Shown: positions 1-16,552, counted from the stretch's first letter. The stretch is 64,000 nt of DNA from Hirudinaria manillensis (GCA_034509925.1 CM067527.1:4549501-4613500), one strand, 5' to 3'. The notes: generated from the sequence alone by a model not told the origin. Numbers and translations: made by a program.

Positions 1-326
1 CCCTCACCATCATCAAATTCATCATCTGGTTGTAATTAATTAATTATTCAAACAGTGGCTAAGTATGCTATTTCAAAATATAATATGCTTTGATAATTAT
101 ACTTGACCTTAGATTTTAGGTGATAAAACTTGACACTTGAAATAATTTGCCCATAAATTTGAAAGCGACAACAAAACAATCTTGTTTAGTGCAAAGATGT
201 TGAGACAATGACAATATAATGACATCATCCATTTTCAAAACCGACCGACCTCTCGATCTCAAGACAAATTTAAAAAAAAACAGTTTAAAAGTGAATAAAT
301 ATGACATAATAGCAAAATCGGAGAAC
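1..326. other. Left edge: intron or flank of the VWD gene
   Basis: AT-rich sequence without a convincing exon. It follows, in the minus direction, the last recognised exon of the SEA/EGF/VWD gene, whose donor lies at 325-326. It is therefore probably an intron leading to exons outside the window. Confidence 0.5.
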
Positions 327-3300
327 CTTTTGTGATATTGAATTCTTGCTTCCAATCGAGAACATTTTCCACGAGAGTATAGTTGAATTCAAAGCAGGAC
401 TCAACAAACGTCGTTATGGCGGCCGTTGCGACCGACGCATCGCACGTCTGCTTCACGTCGAAATCGCACCAACTACTAAAATCGGACACCTGCGTTAAAA
501 TTGAATTTTTGAAATTTATTTAAGATCATTGTTTGCGAATTAATTTCATTATTCGCGTTCCAAAATTTGCCCATCCACCATAACACCAGATCCTTTACAT
601 TGCTAAGGTTTTACTCAATTGTTGCTTACTATATAATAAATTATAGTGAATTAAGCTATGTCTCTTCTGATTGTAGGATATTTATGAAAAGAGGTATAAT
701 TAGATGACAAGTTCATTGGACCGGGCTGTAGGTAATTGGAGAAGATGGTGGAAAACTTGTATTTTAATAGCATTTGTTAGTGTTTCTTTATTATCGTATT
801 ATTTTAACTTGGAGTCTCAGTCCTTTTATAGGGCGATTTAATTGCCCACTCATTTTCTTTTTTATTTTTATCACATTAATTAATTAGTCATATCAATTAA
901 AATTAAATTTAATGAAACAAACATCATCTGAATTCATGGCATTGACACAAGACTTGAATTTCCCCCTGGGATCTTTGATTTGTTGGCAGAGGAAGAGTGC
1001 TTTCTTAAGATCCACACCCGGACACGCGGAACTGCCGACCTCACCATCCGACAGTTTGCAAGAAGTACTGTAAAACATTTTAATATTAATTCCCGTTAAT
1101 TTATAGACAATTAAAAAAAATATGGGGATTGAAAAGTTTTATGGTGAATATTTTGAAACATTTTTTTCTTGAAGCAAGTGCTTGAAACAAGTACTGAACA
1201 TTAATATATTTTCGGAAGAATTTACATAACAAATTATAGAAACGTTTGCTCCTTGGATTAGGATTTGAATAACATTGCAACATTACTTTTAATAATGGTA
1301 ATAATAACAATAAATATTTTGAATTGATTCCTGAAATAATGACCTGTACGGTTGCTTTTCAATGTCCTGGACAATGTAACTGTTTCCAATGATGTTCCCA
1401 AAATTCTTCTTTTTGAAGACAAACTCCCCTGCACTGGTTGTTGCATCATTGTTCTTGTTTCCATCAAAATTTCCACAGAATCCTGTCACCTTTGTTGACA
1501 ATTCAATTTGCATTTTGGCAACCGTTCATTACAAATTTATTTTTAATGAGAATAATTTAAATTTAAATTAGATCTAATTTTTTTAGTGTTCACTTTATAC
1601 AACACAATTTCACTAGTTAAAAATGTTAATGAAATAAGACGACTAGCATTTCACATCTCAAATAAATAAATTGTAATAAAAGTAATGCAGCTCTTTATTC
1701 ATATTTTATATATACTTTATTCATATTTTATTCATTATTTATATTTCCAAAATGAAATTGAATCAAACCAAACTTTATTTTTGAATTTCGATGTTAAGCC
1801 AACCCTGGCTTGCCATTTTCCATAAGTTAGCATCAAACCAAATTTCGTTCTGCATATCAAGGATTGCCCTTGTTTATAAATGTTCACATCTACATTCTGA
1901 AACGGTAGGCTCACTGGAACGCCGTTGACCTTTTGAATAAACATAAATTATAAATATGTAAAAAACATACATGAATGCTATTAACTTAGAATGTTTTCAA
2001 AATTCCTTACCCAAGCGGCGTTAGGTTTCTTAATGTTGTACGGATCGAGTTTGCCCAATCTGACAACAAGGTCATTATACTTCAATTCTACGTATCTGGC
2101 CCATGACACTCTCTTGACTCCTTTAATGTTTATGTTTCGAGAGTAAACTGTGAATGATTTGTCCTTTGCCTCGCTTAGTACGAATTTACACGTCCCTTGG
2201 TAATCCATGGCCAATTTGTCGAACGTTTTGCAGTGAGGGTCTCCAGAACAAGTGCAGAAAGTTGGATCTAGATTGATTCAAGTCTTTTGATTAAAACTGG
2301 TGTTAATTTATTAAAGGGATTTAATTTGCAGATCCATTTTAATCGTGGTTTAGTTGCCAAAGAGCAATCAATTCGCAGCCAAAGAGTTCCACGTTTTACC
2401 ATCATCGCACGTCTTTCCGTATTTTCCAGGCTTGCATTGACATTTGAATTCTCCGCCTCCAACGTCCATGCATTTTCCAGAATATTTGCACGGATTTGGA
2501 CTGCAAACTGATGAAAATTAAATTAACTAAATGAAGTACAAATTTTTGGATTTGCAGCAACCAATATACATGTATTGTTTAGCGCTCTACGACTGTTTCC
2601 ATCATCACCGCTTAATAATAATAATAATAAATAATAATTAATAATTAATAATAAATCTTCATGCCGAAAATAACGATCATTTAATTAAATAATCAATTAA
2701 TTTAAATAATCAATATTTCTGAAAACTTACTTCCGAGATTTTTGAACTTAAAAGAATCTTTCTTTGCCTTTAGAGCATTTTTGCCATCGAACCTAACTTT
2801 TAACCAACTCTGCACCATGTTGCCAAAGCTGGCCTTTGTGACAGTAACAGTTTTTTTGACGACAATTCTGAAGATGAATTTGACCACAACACTTCCGGGG
2901 CTAAAAACAACATTAAATGATTACTAAGGTTATAAGACTCAGACTTAAGATTTCATTTTGTTGTTAAAGATAAATCTCAAAGAATTATTAATAATTTTAT
3001 AACTGTCACTTAAAGTCCATTAACCTAAATTCCATGCCGGAGCAGTCAACTTCATCTACTTGGTCCGGGGGCAGTGCCTTCTTTGCCTAAAACAAGAAAA
3101 ATAATTAATTGAAATAATTTCCAAATTGCATGAATTCCATCCAAATAAAAAAAAAAGAATGCACATCGTCCAAAATTTACTTCATCGCAGACTTGATTTG
3201 CTAAATTTTTGTAGGCCTCGGAATTTGGATCCTTCAGGTCGTTTGTAAACTCGACGTTGTCCAAAGTCATTTCTGTGTCCAGTTGGACATCTGAGGCTGG

Positions 3301-6300
3301 TTTGAAAGATAAGCTTTCAACGCTTGCAATTTAGAAATGATTACTTCAAGGGCTCGTGGATGTCAAATTAAAAAAATTAGTAAAAATATCGATTTGAATT
3401 CGAAATAAATATGAGAAATTCTTCATTGCATTTCAGTTTGAATAAATTTTGACCTCATTTCGTCCTAATTGTAATTCAGGTATAATTAAAATAAAATCAT
3501 ATTCTGGAAGAATTCGAATGAATTCTGCTAATTTTATGCGCAGAAATTATGTTCAAAACAATTCATAAAATCTTCACTTTAAGGACAAGGGATTTTTTAT
3601 TTAAAACCAGCCTTTCAAACCGACATTTCTAAGAAGAACTTTCTGAAGTCAGTAACGATCATTTGGTATATGGTACTTCATCGAAATATTTTTACTGAAT
3701 ATTATTACTTAGAAATGATTCATAAGAATGCAAATTAAATTTAAATTAAAGACATTTTGATTTTTATATCGCATTTCTAGCCAGAATAATTTGCACTCAT
3801 TCGAAAGTTATTTCGATTAACTCAATTTCAGATGAAGATCATCATCATAATATCACTTGTTTTGCCTTTTAAGAAATTAATGTTTTAATTGGAATGAACA
3901 TGATATTGATGATGACGACGACGGGAACGATGATGATTGATAATAATGATGGTGATGACATTATTGAAATAATCTTTTCGAAACCGCATTCAAAAAACGA
4001 AATCGCAAAGCGAAACAAGAGATCAACACAATTAAAGGTCATCACTACAATATTAATCCTCCTTCAATCAAACCTGTCAAAATTTGTTCCAATAAGAATA
4101 GATGAAATTCGACAGCACAAAGAGCAGACATTAACATAACATCATTCACTTCAAGACTGTGAAGATCTTCGAGTGACATTTTATCGGATATAAACACTTT
4201 CTTGTATAACTTGTAAAATGTTAATAAATAGAACAAGGTCTTTATTTGTATAAAATGTTTACTAACCATTGCCAGATGGAAGAGGAGGAATAGGAGTAGC
4301 TACAGGACAAATTAACCATCAATCAATAATTATAAATTACTAAATATTTACTAATTAATCTTTATATAAAGTAGACTGCCATTTCAGTTCAGAGTTTGGC
4401 AGATTCTAAAAAAAGTGCACATAAAATACGACTTTGCATTGATTGTCTTTATTTGAATTTACGTGAATTTGTCTGAACTTATGTTAATGAATTTATCTTT
4501 GCGTGAATGGAAATTCACGTGTATGCCATAAAATCACAAAGTAGGAAAGATGGCTGGATAATCTTTCGATTATTTTGTTAAAATTTTTTTTTTGACTGCT
4601 TTTAATTATTTCCATTAATATTAATCATTAATGATCAGAAAAATGTAAAAAATATAATATCGGACAACGATGTTTATGATATTTTTAAAATTTTATTTCT
4701 CTCTGAAATGTCATATTTCTCCTGAAAATGTGAACAAAAATTATTTTTCATAACAACGTTCCTCAATGTTTTACTCAGAACTCACTTCCTCTTGAGATGG
4801 TTACAATGGCCGCATCTGCAACAATAAAGAACATCTTATCGTAATACATGATGTCATTATAAACTTATCTTTATTATTGGATAACTATAATATTACGATT
4901 ATATAGGTGAGTATATTGTTTATTCATATTATTTTATTATTATATTTGTCATAGATCATAACATTTGATAATAATAATTATTATATTATTTATTCTAATA
5001 ATAACATTATTTATATTATTAATATTAATTATTATATTATATAGCAGTACATTTTTGAAAATGTCAACTGATATTTTGACTATCTTTATAAATGCTTTTA
5101 GCAACTCGTACAAAAAATAAAACAATATAATTTCAAATATAATTTTAGAAACAATTCTTAAACTATTCCCAGAAACTTTAAGTCCATTTCGATCATATTT
5201 TAAGTTAAAGAATTTTTAATTTTTAAGCTAATACAATGTGTTTAAAATAGAAACAATTGAAGCAGAGAAATACGACGGCATTGGAGTATTCACGTATGAT
5301 TATTATTATTAATATTATGCTATTATTATTATTATTGTAGTAGTAGTAATATTATTCCTATTACTGTGACGCGTGTCACGAATTCTTCCTATTAAGTAAA
5401 TCATTTTTAAGTTAGCGATAAGGAGCGATGAAGACGATAATGACGACGACGATGACGATGACTGAGCTGTTATAACCAGCTAGGTACTAACTACCCTGAT
5501 AAATTAAAAACAATTTTAATAACTGACTGTTCAGCCGGGTGCCAAGAACTGCTCCCAAGATGATGCCAATGAGAATCAAAACCCCTGCCGTTGTTCCAAT
5601 TCCGATGGCAATCTTCTGCGATTGGTTCAATCCCGGCCTGGCTCTGCGCGAATTATCAGGAAATGCTTAGCAATCTTATGTAATTTTTATTTTAAATTTT
5701 ATTTAACATTTTATTATCAGATGTAAAATACCATCTTGTTTACTGATGCTTTTTTGAAAAAGCCGTACATAATCGATCACAATTGAACTGAGATACAGGT
5801 GCGTTTTGAAGAACTCAGAATGAAATTAACAACTGTTCCTTCCAGTCACCCATCCAAGCCCACCCAAATTATTAATATTATTATTATTATTATTATAAAA
5901 TCATATTAGTATTATTATTACTACAATTATTATTATTTTTTATTAATTGTGTTCTGCCGATTGGAACCACCGAGCGACGAATCACATCGCATTCGCCTTA
6001 ACAATGGAAGCCTTTCATCGCTCTCAGTTGGATACATAAATCAAAATTACCTCAATAGAGTTAAATACTTTAGAATTTTAAATTAAATTTCAAAATTAGT
6101 TCGTAAGATTATTTTAAATTGCAATTTTGGGACGTAATTTGTTTCTAATTATTTTATTTCACTTATTTATATTTTTGTGTATTTTCATAATGGACTCTCT
6201 TTCTTTCACCCTCTTGTTATAACTTAACTCAAATAATCATTTATTAATCTTTTGCCATTTAATTCGCTGAACCAAAGAAAAATAATTCTAGTCTTAAAAT

Positions 6301-7091
6301 GAAATTATTTTCAGAAGATATTAACTTCCACCAAGGCAAATAAAAATCATTTACTAAAAATTATCGAAATCAAATTGACCATAACATATAACTTAGTTAT
6401 GTGATAATATGCTACGTTGTGATTAATAAATTATTGCTCTTGTTGTGATGTGATGCAAATCGAAGAGATTTTTAAACTTCAAAACACGTTATTGAAAAAC
6501 CTGAGAGAAAAAATGAGAAAAATATGAGAAAATGAGAACAAATTATTCTATTCAGTGATTAGAAAGATTGAAATTATACAATGTGAGGCGAGGAAGGAAT
6601 GGCTCAAGCATGAAGAGGCGTTTCGAATAACAATGCATGGTCGGTAAACGTTGAGATTTGTGAAAGTCGACCACAACAAGCTATTTGAGTTCTTTACGTC
6701 ATTTGCAGCAATGAATTAATTAATTAATTGAATTAGCATTCATTAATTCATTTGAAGCATTAATTAATGACGTAATTGTAACGTTTATATTGTATGACGT
6801 ATATTGCATTTCATTGATGCAAAATATGAAGAAATTGAATCATAAGATCTTCAAGTGACTTATTCAAATCCGAAATTGAGGCATTAACAGCAAATGTAAT
6901 TAATCGCCAATAAAAATATCACAGAAATTGTTTTGCAGCTCAAGATCTGCAAACAAAAAGTAATCGCGACTCGTAGCTGTTGTAAAGGTAACTTTAAAAT
7001 AGGTAGCTCACCTGGAGACACCACTGTTCCTGTCGAGGATCATCCCTGATCTTTCTGGTGGAAACCAGGCTGTTCTCAGGGGATCATTCGC
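327..7091 (-). CDS. SEA-EGF-VWD-C8 mosaic, probable type II membrane protein (partial, 12 exons seen)
   Basis: Exons, in coding order: 7091-7012, 5643-5528, 4815-4786, 4299-4267, 3296-3181, 3086-3025, 2900-2731, 2507-2400, 2267-2011, 1929-1774, 1489-1344, 1067-923, 489-327. All phases agree. Exon 2 encodes a transmembrane helix (AIGIGTTAGVLILIGIILGA) preceded by basic residues. The next two short exons are a Pro/Ser spacer. Exons 3296-2731 form a SEA domain (NDLKDPNSEAYKNLANQV, then GSVVVKFIF). Exon 2507 is an EGF module with six cysteines. Exons 2267-1344 form a VWD domain (CSGDPHCKTFD at its start, GFCGNFDGN later). Exons 1067 and 489 resemble a C8 cysteine module. The basic N-terminal flank suggests the N-terminus is cytoplasmic and the modules extracellular; this is inference. 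An ATG lies inside the first exon (MILDRNSG), but the true start is not settled. The 3' end is off-window. Mucin-like adhesion proteins share these modules; I do not assign an orthologue. Confidence 0.75.
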
Positions 7092-8674
7092 CTATTTTGT
7101 AATAATGATTTTATTTCAATAATTTAATCATACCGGTTAACTAACAAAGTTATCTCTACTTATTTATAAGTTTATTTTAGTCTAATACTTTTGTCCTCAG
7201 AAAGTATCGATAAATATTTTACCATTTTGCGAAATTACGAAAATAAAACCAAATCAAATCGAAACGTCAGTGAAAGTCTCGTAGAATGTTTTGTATCGAA
7301 TGAACTCTCAGTAAGCAAGTTCAATAATTTTAGTTCAACGATAAATTTTGAACCTCAGAAGCCCGTCAATGGGATTCTAATTGTTCGGCTGCTTTGAAGC
7401 TTTAACCAACTTTATTTTACGAATCAATATTCGAATAATATTTATAAGTTGACATTTAGAAGTTTTAAATTATAAATCTAAATAAACATTCGTGAGAGAA
7501 ATAAATGAAATTTACAATGAAACTTGATAGGTCATGGCCTAAAGACCGAATGAGAAATCTTGTTTCATTTCATTCCCAAATTATTAAATTAAACTGCTCG
7601 AAATAGTTCCATAAAATTCAAATCTAATGTTTTGCCTCAAAAACTCTCGTGCTGAAACGACTGTTCGTAAAAGCACCCGATAATCTCCTCCCCAATTAAC
7701 ATAATTTTGACCTCAAAAAGATTTTGATGACCTCATAAAAAGGTCAATTGGTAAACCCTTCCAGTCTGCCTTGAAGGATTGTAAAATACAGAAATAATGC
7801 GGATTTCTTATTTATTGAGTAAGTGACAAATGTTGACATTTTTATCATTTATCATTAAAATCATTTTATCATTACAGTCTTAAGGATCCGTTATTAAGAA
7901 TAAATGGCTTAATTTTTGAGCTGCGATGAAATTCATCAAATCATTCAAAGAAAAATATCAAAGCAAATCTTACAGCTCAAAATCTTTAAATAAAAAATTA
8001 AACTTAAAATATTATTGAAATTAATATTAAAATATAAAATATAAGATATAAATGTTACATAGTTGTACAAAATATAAAATGTATTGTTATAAAGACCAAA
8101 ATTACGAACTTTTATATTCATTAAATTTTAATTTTTACTATTACAACAATTACTGCATATGTAATGTTTAAGCATATGTGTACATTTGCATACAATACCG
8201 TCGTCACCAACACGAAACTCGTCTGCGAATCATTCTTCATCATCATGATATTTCCATCTCAATCTTTGAGTCTTCCTTCCTCTAACTGTTGTGGATAATG
8301 TATCCCAATTTTTAATTATATATTAAAGTTCAATTTTATCATTTGTTTGCCCGAACAAATCGACAGCGGCATTCATCAATTAAGTTCTCAAGACGTGGAC
8401 AACGCTTGAACAGTTTTATTGTTTTAAACATAAATAAGAGAACATAAAAAAAAATAATAGAAATTTTTTATTTTGTTATGGCACTTTAATTATGAAATAT
8501 TTTACTCAAAAAATTTAATGAGAAATTTCATTTACAATATTTTTTGCTCTATTTATTGTGGCAGAACTTTTCATAATTCTTTCAAGTACTGATTTTGCAA
8601 AGAGTTTATCGTATGTCTGTGACATTCTTGTTATCTGAAATAAGCTTTGCTTCTACAATCTTGGTACAGGAAAG
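7092..8674. other. Intergenic or 5' intron, nothing recognised
   Basis: AT-rich sequence between the first supported exon of the VWD gene and the end of the minus-strand antistasin-type gene. It could hold a 5' exon of the VWD gene. I saw no exon with recognisable homology or phase support. Confidence 0.4.
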
Positions 8675-9290
8675 TCATAGTTCTATGCAGTGGCATTCCT
8701 GACAACCTAATGAATCCAGTTGAAATCCATGAGGACAGACAAGTGTACATTGGGGCTGACTTGAACTGCAGTTTATTATCGAGGCTAAAAAATGAATAAA
8801 ACATTTTATAAAAATATTTTCTATTTTCTAAACTGGGCCGATCATTAAAAATACTCATTTCATATAAGCGTATTTCTGTTTAAAATTTATTTATGGCGTG
8901 GTAATGAGATGGATATCATCTTAAAATAAGTGAAAAATATTCATGCATTTGTTAATTCATGTATTATTAATGTTTTACAATGATTATAAATGTTAATGGA
9001 TTTATACAAACGTGAACAACATACCAGGCGGGGGCTTACAAACGCATGTGACACAGCCCATTTCATCCAATTCTACACCATGAGGACAATACATGTCCAG
9101 AGGACAAAATTTATTTGGGCAGACAGCTGAAAAAATGTTTTATTAAATTTTAAATCTAATTTTAAATAAATAATCAATTAATTGATTAACATGTTCTTAT
9201 TATTTGAATAATTAGTCATGAATCATCACCTTTTCCTTCTAATGTCTTCAGGAAGCCTGGGATAAATATCAAGAAAATATGAAAATACAT
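8675..9290 (-). CDS. Secreted two-domain antistasin-type protease inhibitor
   Basis: Three exons: 9290-9230, 9126-9025, 8784-8675. All junctions are phase 1. Exon 1 encodes a signal peptide (MYFHIFLIFIPGFLKTLEG). Exon 2 encodes one complete antistasin-type domain, with cysteines spaced C-4-C-5-C-10-C-2-C-1-C and the family core PHGVELDEMGCVTCVC. Exon 3 encodes a second domain, C-6-C-3-C-10-C-2-C-1-C, core PHGFQLDSLGCQECHC, and ends at a TGA shortly after. The third-exon acceptor is the TTTTTTAG at 8785-8786; other nearby AGs break the frame. Antistasin-type domains in leeches and other invertebrates inhibit serine proteases such as factor Xa and trypsin; the target here is unknown. A TATA-like box lies about 100 bp upstream. 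It sits opposite in strand to its relatives at 12-19 kb. Confidence 0.8.
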
Positions 9291-9392
9291 TTTGAAACCA
9301 AAGCACTTTGAACAATATTTACTCTCAAGACTCAACTCAGTTTCAATTAAACTTTGAAACTCAAGCAAACTAGCGAAGTCACATCAGCCACT

Positions 9393-9404
9393 TATATTTA
9401 AAAG
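9393..9404 (-). promoter_or_regulatory. TATA-like box of the minus-strand antistasin-type gene
   Basis: Reads CTTTTAAATATA on the minus strand, about 103 bp before the ATG. It resembles the TATTTAAA boxes found 70-110 bp upstream of the plus-strand relatives. Confidence 0.5.
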
Positions 9405-9411
9405 CGCTGTT

Positions 9412-10235
9412 CGTAAACAGCATGAAGGTTAACAGACAGGTCAGTGTTAGTTCACAATGCCTGGTGAATCGTCTGTGGGAGGATTGCGTCACACCGTTGG
9501 AACAATGTTTCTTAGAAATATCAATCTTTTGATCAGTTTACAATCAGAAATTAATGTAGAAAAATCAATCTAAATATAATTAATATTAACATTTATAATA
9601 TTTGCAACAGTATAATAAATAATAATGCAATAAGTAACACGAATATTCAATTTGTTAATATAATTTTAGCTTGTAAGTGATTGTTATAATAAAACTATAT
9701 ATAAATATTATAACAACAATATTTAAGAAAACGAAAATACGATCAATATCACGATATATGCGAACAGATGACAAGTAAAATCCCGAAGGATGCCAGCAGG
9801 TCTTAACATAACAAAGCTATTTCTAAGATATGAAGACTCAATGTTTCCTTGTTTTTTTAATAAATTAATTATAAATACGAATGTATATTTTATATAGATA
9901 AAAAATGGCGTTGTATAACGTTATATAAGTGTATATATACTCGAGAGAGTAATTAATAAACGTAAATAGTTTTCCTCAACTTTAATATTTTAATTAAAAA
10001 GGCTTTTTCGTTGGTTCCACGTGACGAAAATGAATTATGGTCACGTGAAACGACTCGACAAAGGTTCAAAAGGTTGAATAACTTCTTGAGAAATGTTATG
10101 ACGATGATGATGATGATGGTGATGATAACGTTGAAATTTTATTTGGCTTTTATAATGTTTTGCTTCGCTCAAAATTATAAAAATCTATTACAACTTTTTC
10201 TTAATGTATCCTGTGAAAATTTTGCGCTCAAGATT
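9412..10235. other. Intergenic, AT-rich, no gene recognised
   Basis: Lies between the antistasin-type promoter and the LINE remnant. Only short unsupported open frames occur. Confidence 0.5.
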
Positions 10236-10245
10236 ATTTAATATC

Positions 10246-10276
<31 letters not shown>

Positions 10277-10304
10277 TAATATCATTTATTATTATTATTA
10301 TTAT
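10236..10304. repeat. (ATT)n with a duplicated TTAATATCATTT interruption, at the 3' side of the LINE
   Basis: Two (ATT) runs, about 10248-10276 and 10287-10304, each preceded by the same TTAATATCATTT word. This abuts the 3' end of the minus-strand LINE remnant. Confidence 0.8.
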
Positions 10305-12260
<1,956 letters not shown>

Positions 12261-12266
12261 TTGAAA

Positions 12267-12276
12267 ATATTTAAAA
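12267..12276 (+). promoter_or_regulatory. TATA-like box of antistasin-type gene A
   Basis: ATATTTAAAA lies about 72 bp upstream of the ATG. It corresponds to the TATTTAAA boxes of the neighbouring copies. Confidence 0.45.
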
Positions 12277-12339
12277 GCGGGCAAATGAATCATTGTAGCT
12301 TGGCAAATATTTGGTTGGTAATTATATTGGTTGTTGAAT

Positions 12340-13422
<1,083 letters not shown>

Positions 13423-13914
13423 TAACCTCTTCAGCGCAAAATTTCCAACGAAGAATTATGGAAGACACTTTAATTTTATTGATTATTTCGTAATTTTAAA
13501 ATATTTAATAAGTGAATAAATCGGTCTACTAAAAATGTTTTTCTTGTCGATGAAAGAAAAACACTGCGATAAATGTTAAAACTAGATCATTTTTGGGTAA
13601 TTGCCTGAGTTGTAATTTAATATTATTTTAATATTAATTTTAATATTTTTAGTGAAAATTTTGAAAAATGTTATCAACAAAATTGATTACAAAAAGCCGT
13701 GACTTCAAGTGGCATAAAAGTACATTTATTTTGGAGAACAGTGGGCCAATACTTAAATACATTTTAAGAGATTTATATTCAAAACTGCTCGCGTTTTAGC
13801 ACGGAAGGATATCAAAGACGAGAGGATGATTTAAAGTGTAAAAACTCACTACGAATATGATAAATGTTGATAAAGTGTTTGTGATAGATGATAATTCAGC
13901 TTCCAAACGCCATT

Positions 13915-14560
13915 AATCATTAATAAACTTAACCACACCTACTTGAAAGGATTTAGTTAAAAATAGATGATGAAGTCTTAAAAGGTGTGCAAATGTTTCA
14001 TAAAGTTTGCCAAATAACGTTACTGCTGAGTATGAAGACTCTCTATTTGATCTTTTTGATTCTACAAATTCTGTATGTCTAGTTACGATTCCCCAAGTCC
14101 AGCCAATGCCTGAGACGGCGACAATTTAGTCTTTATTTTCGCAATTTTTCAATAAATTGCTTATATACATTAAAGTTGGAATTATCATTTAAATGGAAAC
14201 GTTTTTTTAGGAGTTTGGAATAGCAGTTGTATTCATCTTTTAAAATAGTTGTCCCAATGCATGCTATAGCATAATTGGTTCGATTGGATACCTTTGTTAT
14301 AATAACAAATAGTCTCTAATTAATTATTTATCTTGTTATTTCAACTTTAAAAATAACTGCTGACAGGTAACCCGAGATATCATCGCTGTATATGTTCTAT
14401 AGAATGGTCCAGCCTGCCCTAGGGACTTTTATGGATGTTACATTTGCCATTCCCCCTCTTGTAGAAAACGAGTGCAAAGTAATGTTTTTAATCATTATTA
14501 GTTTAACGAATCATTCCCAGTATTAAAAAAGAAGATGATAAAATTAAATCATTTTTTAAA
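13915..14560 (+). pseudogene. Antistasin-type copy B, 5' fragment with a stop in the signal peptide
   Basis: The region aligns with gene A from its upstream word AATAAACTTAACCACACCT through the signal exon and first intron. The signal exon begins with ATG at about 14029 (MKTLYLIFLILQILYV), but hits TAG before a donor. An intron block homologous to gene A 12830-12930 is at about 14370-14490. No domain exon follows before the next unit starts at about 14899, so this is a broken copy. Confidence 0.65.
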
Positions 14561-14931
14561 CATTCAAGTAAAAGGTATGTCACGTCATTTCAAAGTCACT
14601 CTAAGATGTTCACAATTTGTGAAATGACCACAAATAACCTCTCATGACATAAAATATTCGTTTTCGTTAAAAGTTAACTGAAAGATTTGGAAAATAAATT
14701 AAAAAATTGCTTCCTCTAAAAATTTGGTTACAATAAATAGTATGAAAAATTAAATTGACTCCATCAAAAGTGCCTGTCTATTAACGTGGACATCCTGCCT
14801 AAATGTCTTATTTTTTTCCAAAACTTGAATATTTTAAGAATGAAAAAAATAATTTCTTTTATTCAAGCTGCTACTTGAACAGTGTGCGAGGTATAACTAC
14901 TCAAGTCTCAATATCTGAGCTTGAAGAAAAG

Positions 14932-14942
14932 TATTTAAATAG
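14932..14942 (+). promoter_or_regulatory. TATA-like box of antistasin-type gene C
   Basis: TATTTAAATAG followed by ATTGCAA, 85 bp upstream of the ATG. The same arrangement occurs before copies D and E. Confidence 0.5.
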
Positions 14943-15016
14943 ATTGCAAAACGATATTTCATATTAACTTTTACATTGACTGTTAGTACAGTGCAACAGT
15001 TTCTGTTAATGCGAGA

Positions 15017-15332
15017 ATGTTGAGAATGGGTACCCCATATTTGATCTTTCTGATGTTATGCTTCGTCATGCTTCCTCAAGTATTCCCTAGAAGTTAGGAT
15101 GAATATTATTTTAAAATAGCACGAAATACATTGTTTTATTTCACATTGTCAATCCTTACTTGCTCAGATATGAATTTAATACAAATTAAGAGCATTATGA
15201 TTAACACGAATGACACGTATTGTGAACATTAAACAGTTCCTCCATGTCCCGATCCCCCTTGTCCTCCTGATTGCTTTCTGACTCCCAGGATTAAATTTCA
15301 ATGCAGAAAGTGCTTGTGCCCATTTGACACAG
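15017..15332 (+). CDS. Antistasin-type copy C, signal peptide plus one domain, 3' end uncertain
   Basis: Exons 15017-15092 (signal peptide MLRMGTPYLIFLMLCFVMLP) and 15237-15332, joined in phase 1. The domain has cysteines C-4-C-3-C-9-C-2-C-1-C (PDPPCPPDCFLTP, then CRKCLC) and lacks the usual Gly before the fourth cysteine. Its next exon, by comparison with copy D, has lost its 5' half. Splicing to the remnant at 15491 shifts the frame and stops after about eight codons. The copy may make a short one-domain peptide or may be dying. It is nearly identical to the 5' half of D, which suggests recent duplication. Confidence 0.5.
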
Positions 15333-15490
15333 GTTAATTTTCCAATTGCAAGTTTATTGTAAGCGTCAAAACCAGGAGCATCTTATAAGATTAAGGTTTA
15401 TTTTTGATACTTTTAATGTCATCTTTTGTCCTCGTTATTATTTTAAAATAGCACTAAAGAAACTATTTAATTTTACATTGCAATCCTTTC

Positions 15491-15549
15491 AGAAAAGTGG
15501 ATGAACGGCTTTGTTTAACTTGCGAGTGCGAGGATTGGAGTGAAAGTTA
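15491..15549 (+). pseudogene. Truncated antistasin-type exon (deletion remnant)
   Basis: Matches the second half of the copy D exon at 17594-17704 (KVDER, then LTCECEDWSE), but the first three cysteine codons are missing. The intron word GCAATCCTTTCA is joined directly to AAAAGTGGATG. This indicates a deletion of about 550 bp relative to D, spanning one entire exon and half of another. Confidence 0.75.
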
Positions 15550-16543
15550 GTTAGTCAATTTAATCAATTTAATTCAGAGGTTAACTGAAGTAAGCATCTA
15601 AAAACTTTCTATGTTTCAGTCATGTGAAGAAGTTTTAATGACCTCTTCGGTGCAAACTTTCTAACGTGGATTTAAAGGAGAACTTAATAAACTTAATTTA
15701 GTTTTGAGACAAGTACGTTGCATGCTGCAATCTTATAATTAATTATAATAATTATTTACAAACTAGCTAGTAATCACTTCACGATTTTTGACTCTTTGTT
15801 GAGTGAATAAATTGGTTTTCTGCAAAGTTTTTGTTCGTTTAAAGATGGAAATAGAAATTATGTGATTCATAATTATTAATTAAACTTATGAATCGCACTA
15901 ATGCATGACCTTGCATAACGGGGGTGTCTAATTTGCAAGTGGAGACCTCTTCATATTTTTTCATAATTTTCTTTTAAAATATGTCACCCAAGAATATACA
16001 ACCCCTTTCATGATCTTTCGACAAAAACTCGGCAACTCCAACATTCTTTCAAAATCTGCACACACTTTTTGTCAATATTTTGTCATTAAGATTCAAACAC
16101 CTTATAAATAAATTAACAAATTTCTGGCAATATTTCACCAGATGATCAATTATGAAATCATCTGAATATAATCATCGTCGTCGTTGTCATCAAACGATTA
16201 CAATGAGGTGCGAGACGAAATTTGAGCTCAAAGGTTACAAAATGGTCGGTCAGCAACTAAAGTGCAATAAAACAGTAAAATCCCCGGGTAAAGCAAATCT
16301 TTAGCAGGTAGATAATGATAAAATCAAACTTGTAAATGAACCAATTGCCATTTTAATGTGTCTTTTCGATGCAACCAATGTAAATAATTTTACAATTTAA
16401 TGAAGCTTTAAATGATTTATCTACGTTTCTAACATCTGGAAACTTTATATTACTTCGTGTTCAATGTCAGGTACTAATATCTTTATTTAGAAGATTCACA
16501 GGTTAAGCATACTCAAGTCTCAATATCTGAGCTTGAAGAAAAG

Positions 16544-16552
16544 TATTTAAAT
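16544..16552 (+). promoter_or_regulatory. TATA-like box of antistasin-type gene D
   Basis: TATTTAAAT then GGATTGCAA, 90 bp upstream of the ATG. It is almost identical to the box of copy C. Confidence 0.5.

Noticed and set aside
14583..14628. Inverted repeat GTCATTTCA / TGAAATGAC
   Set aside because: A 9-bp stem with a long loop is expected by chance in AT-rich DNA of this length, and no transposon ends or target duplication were seen.
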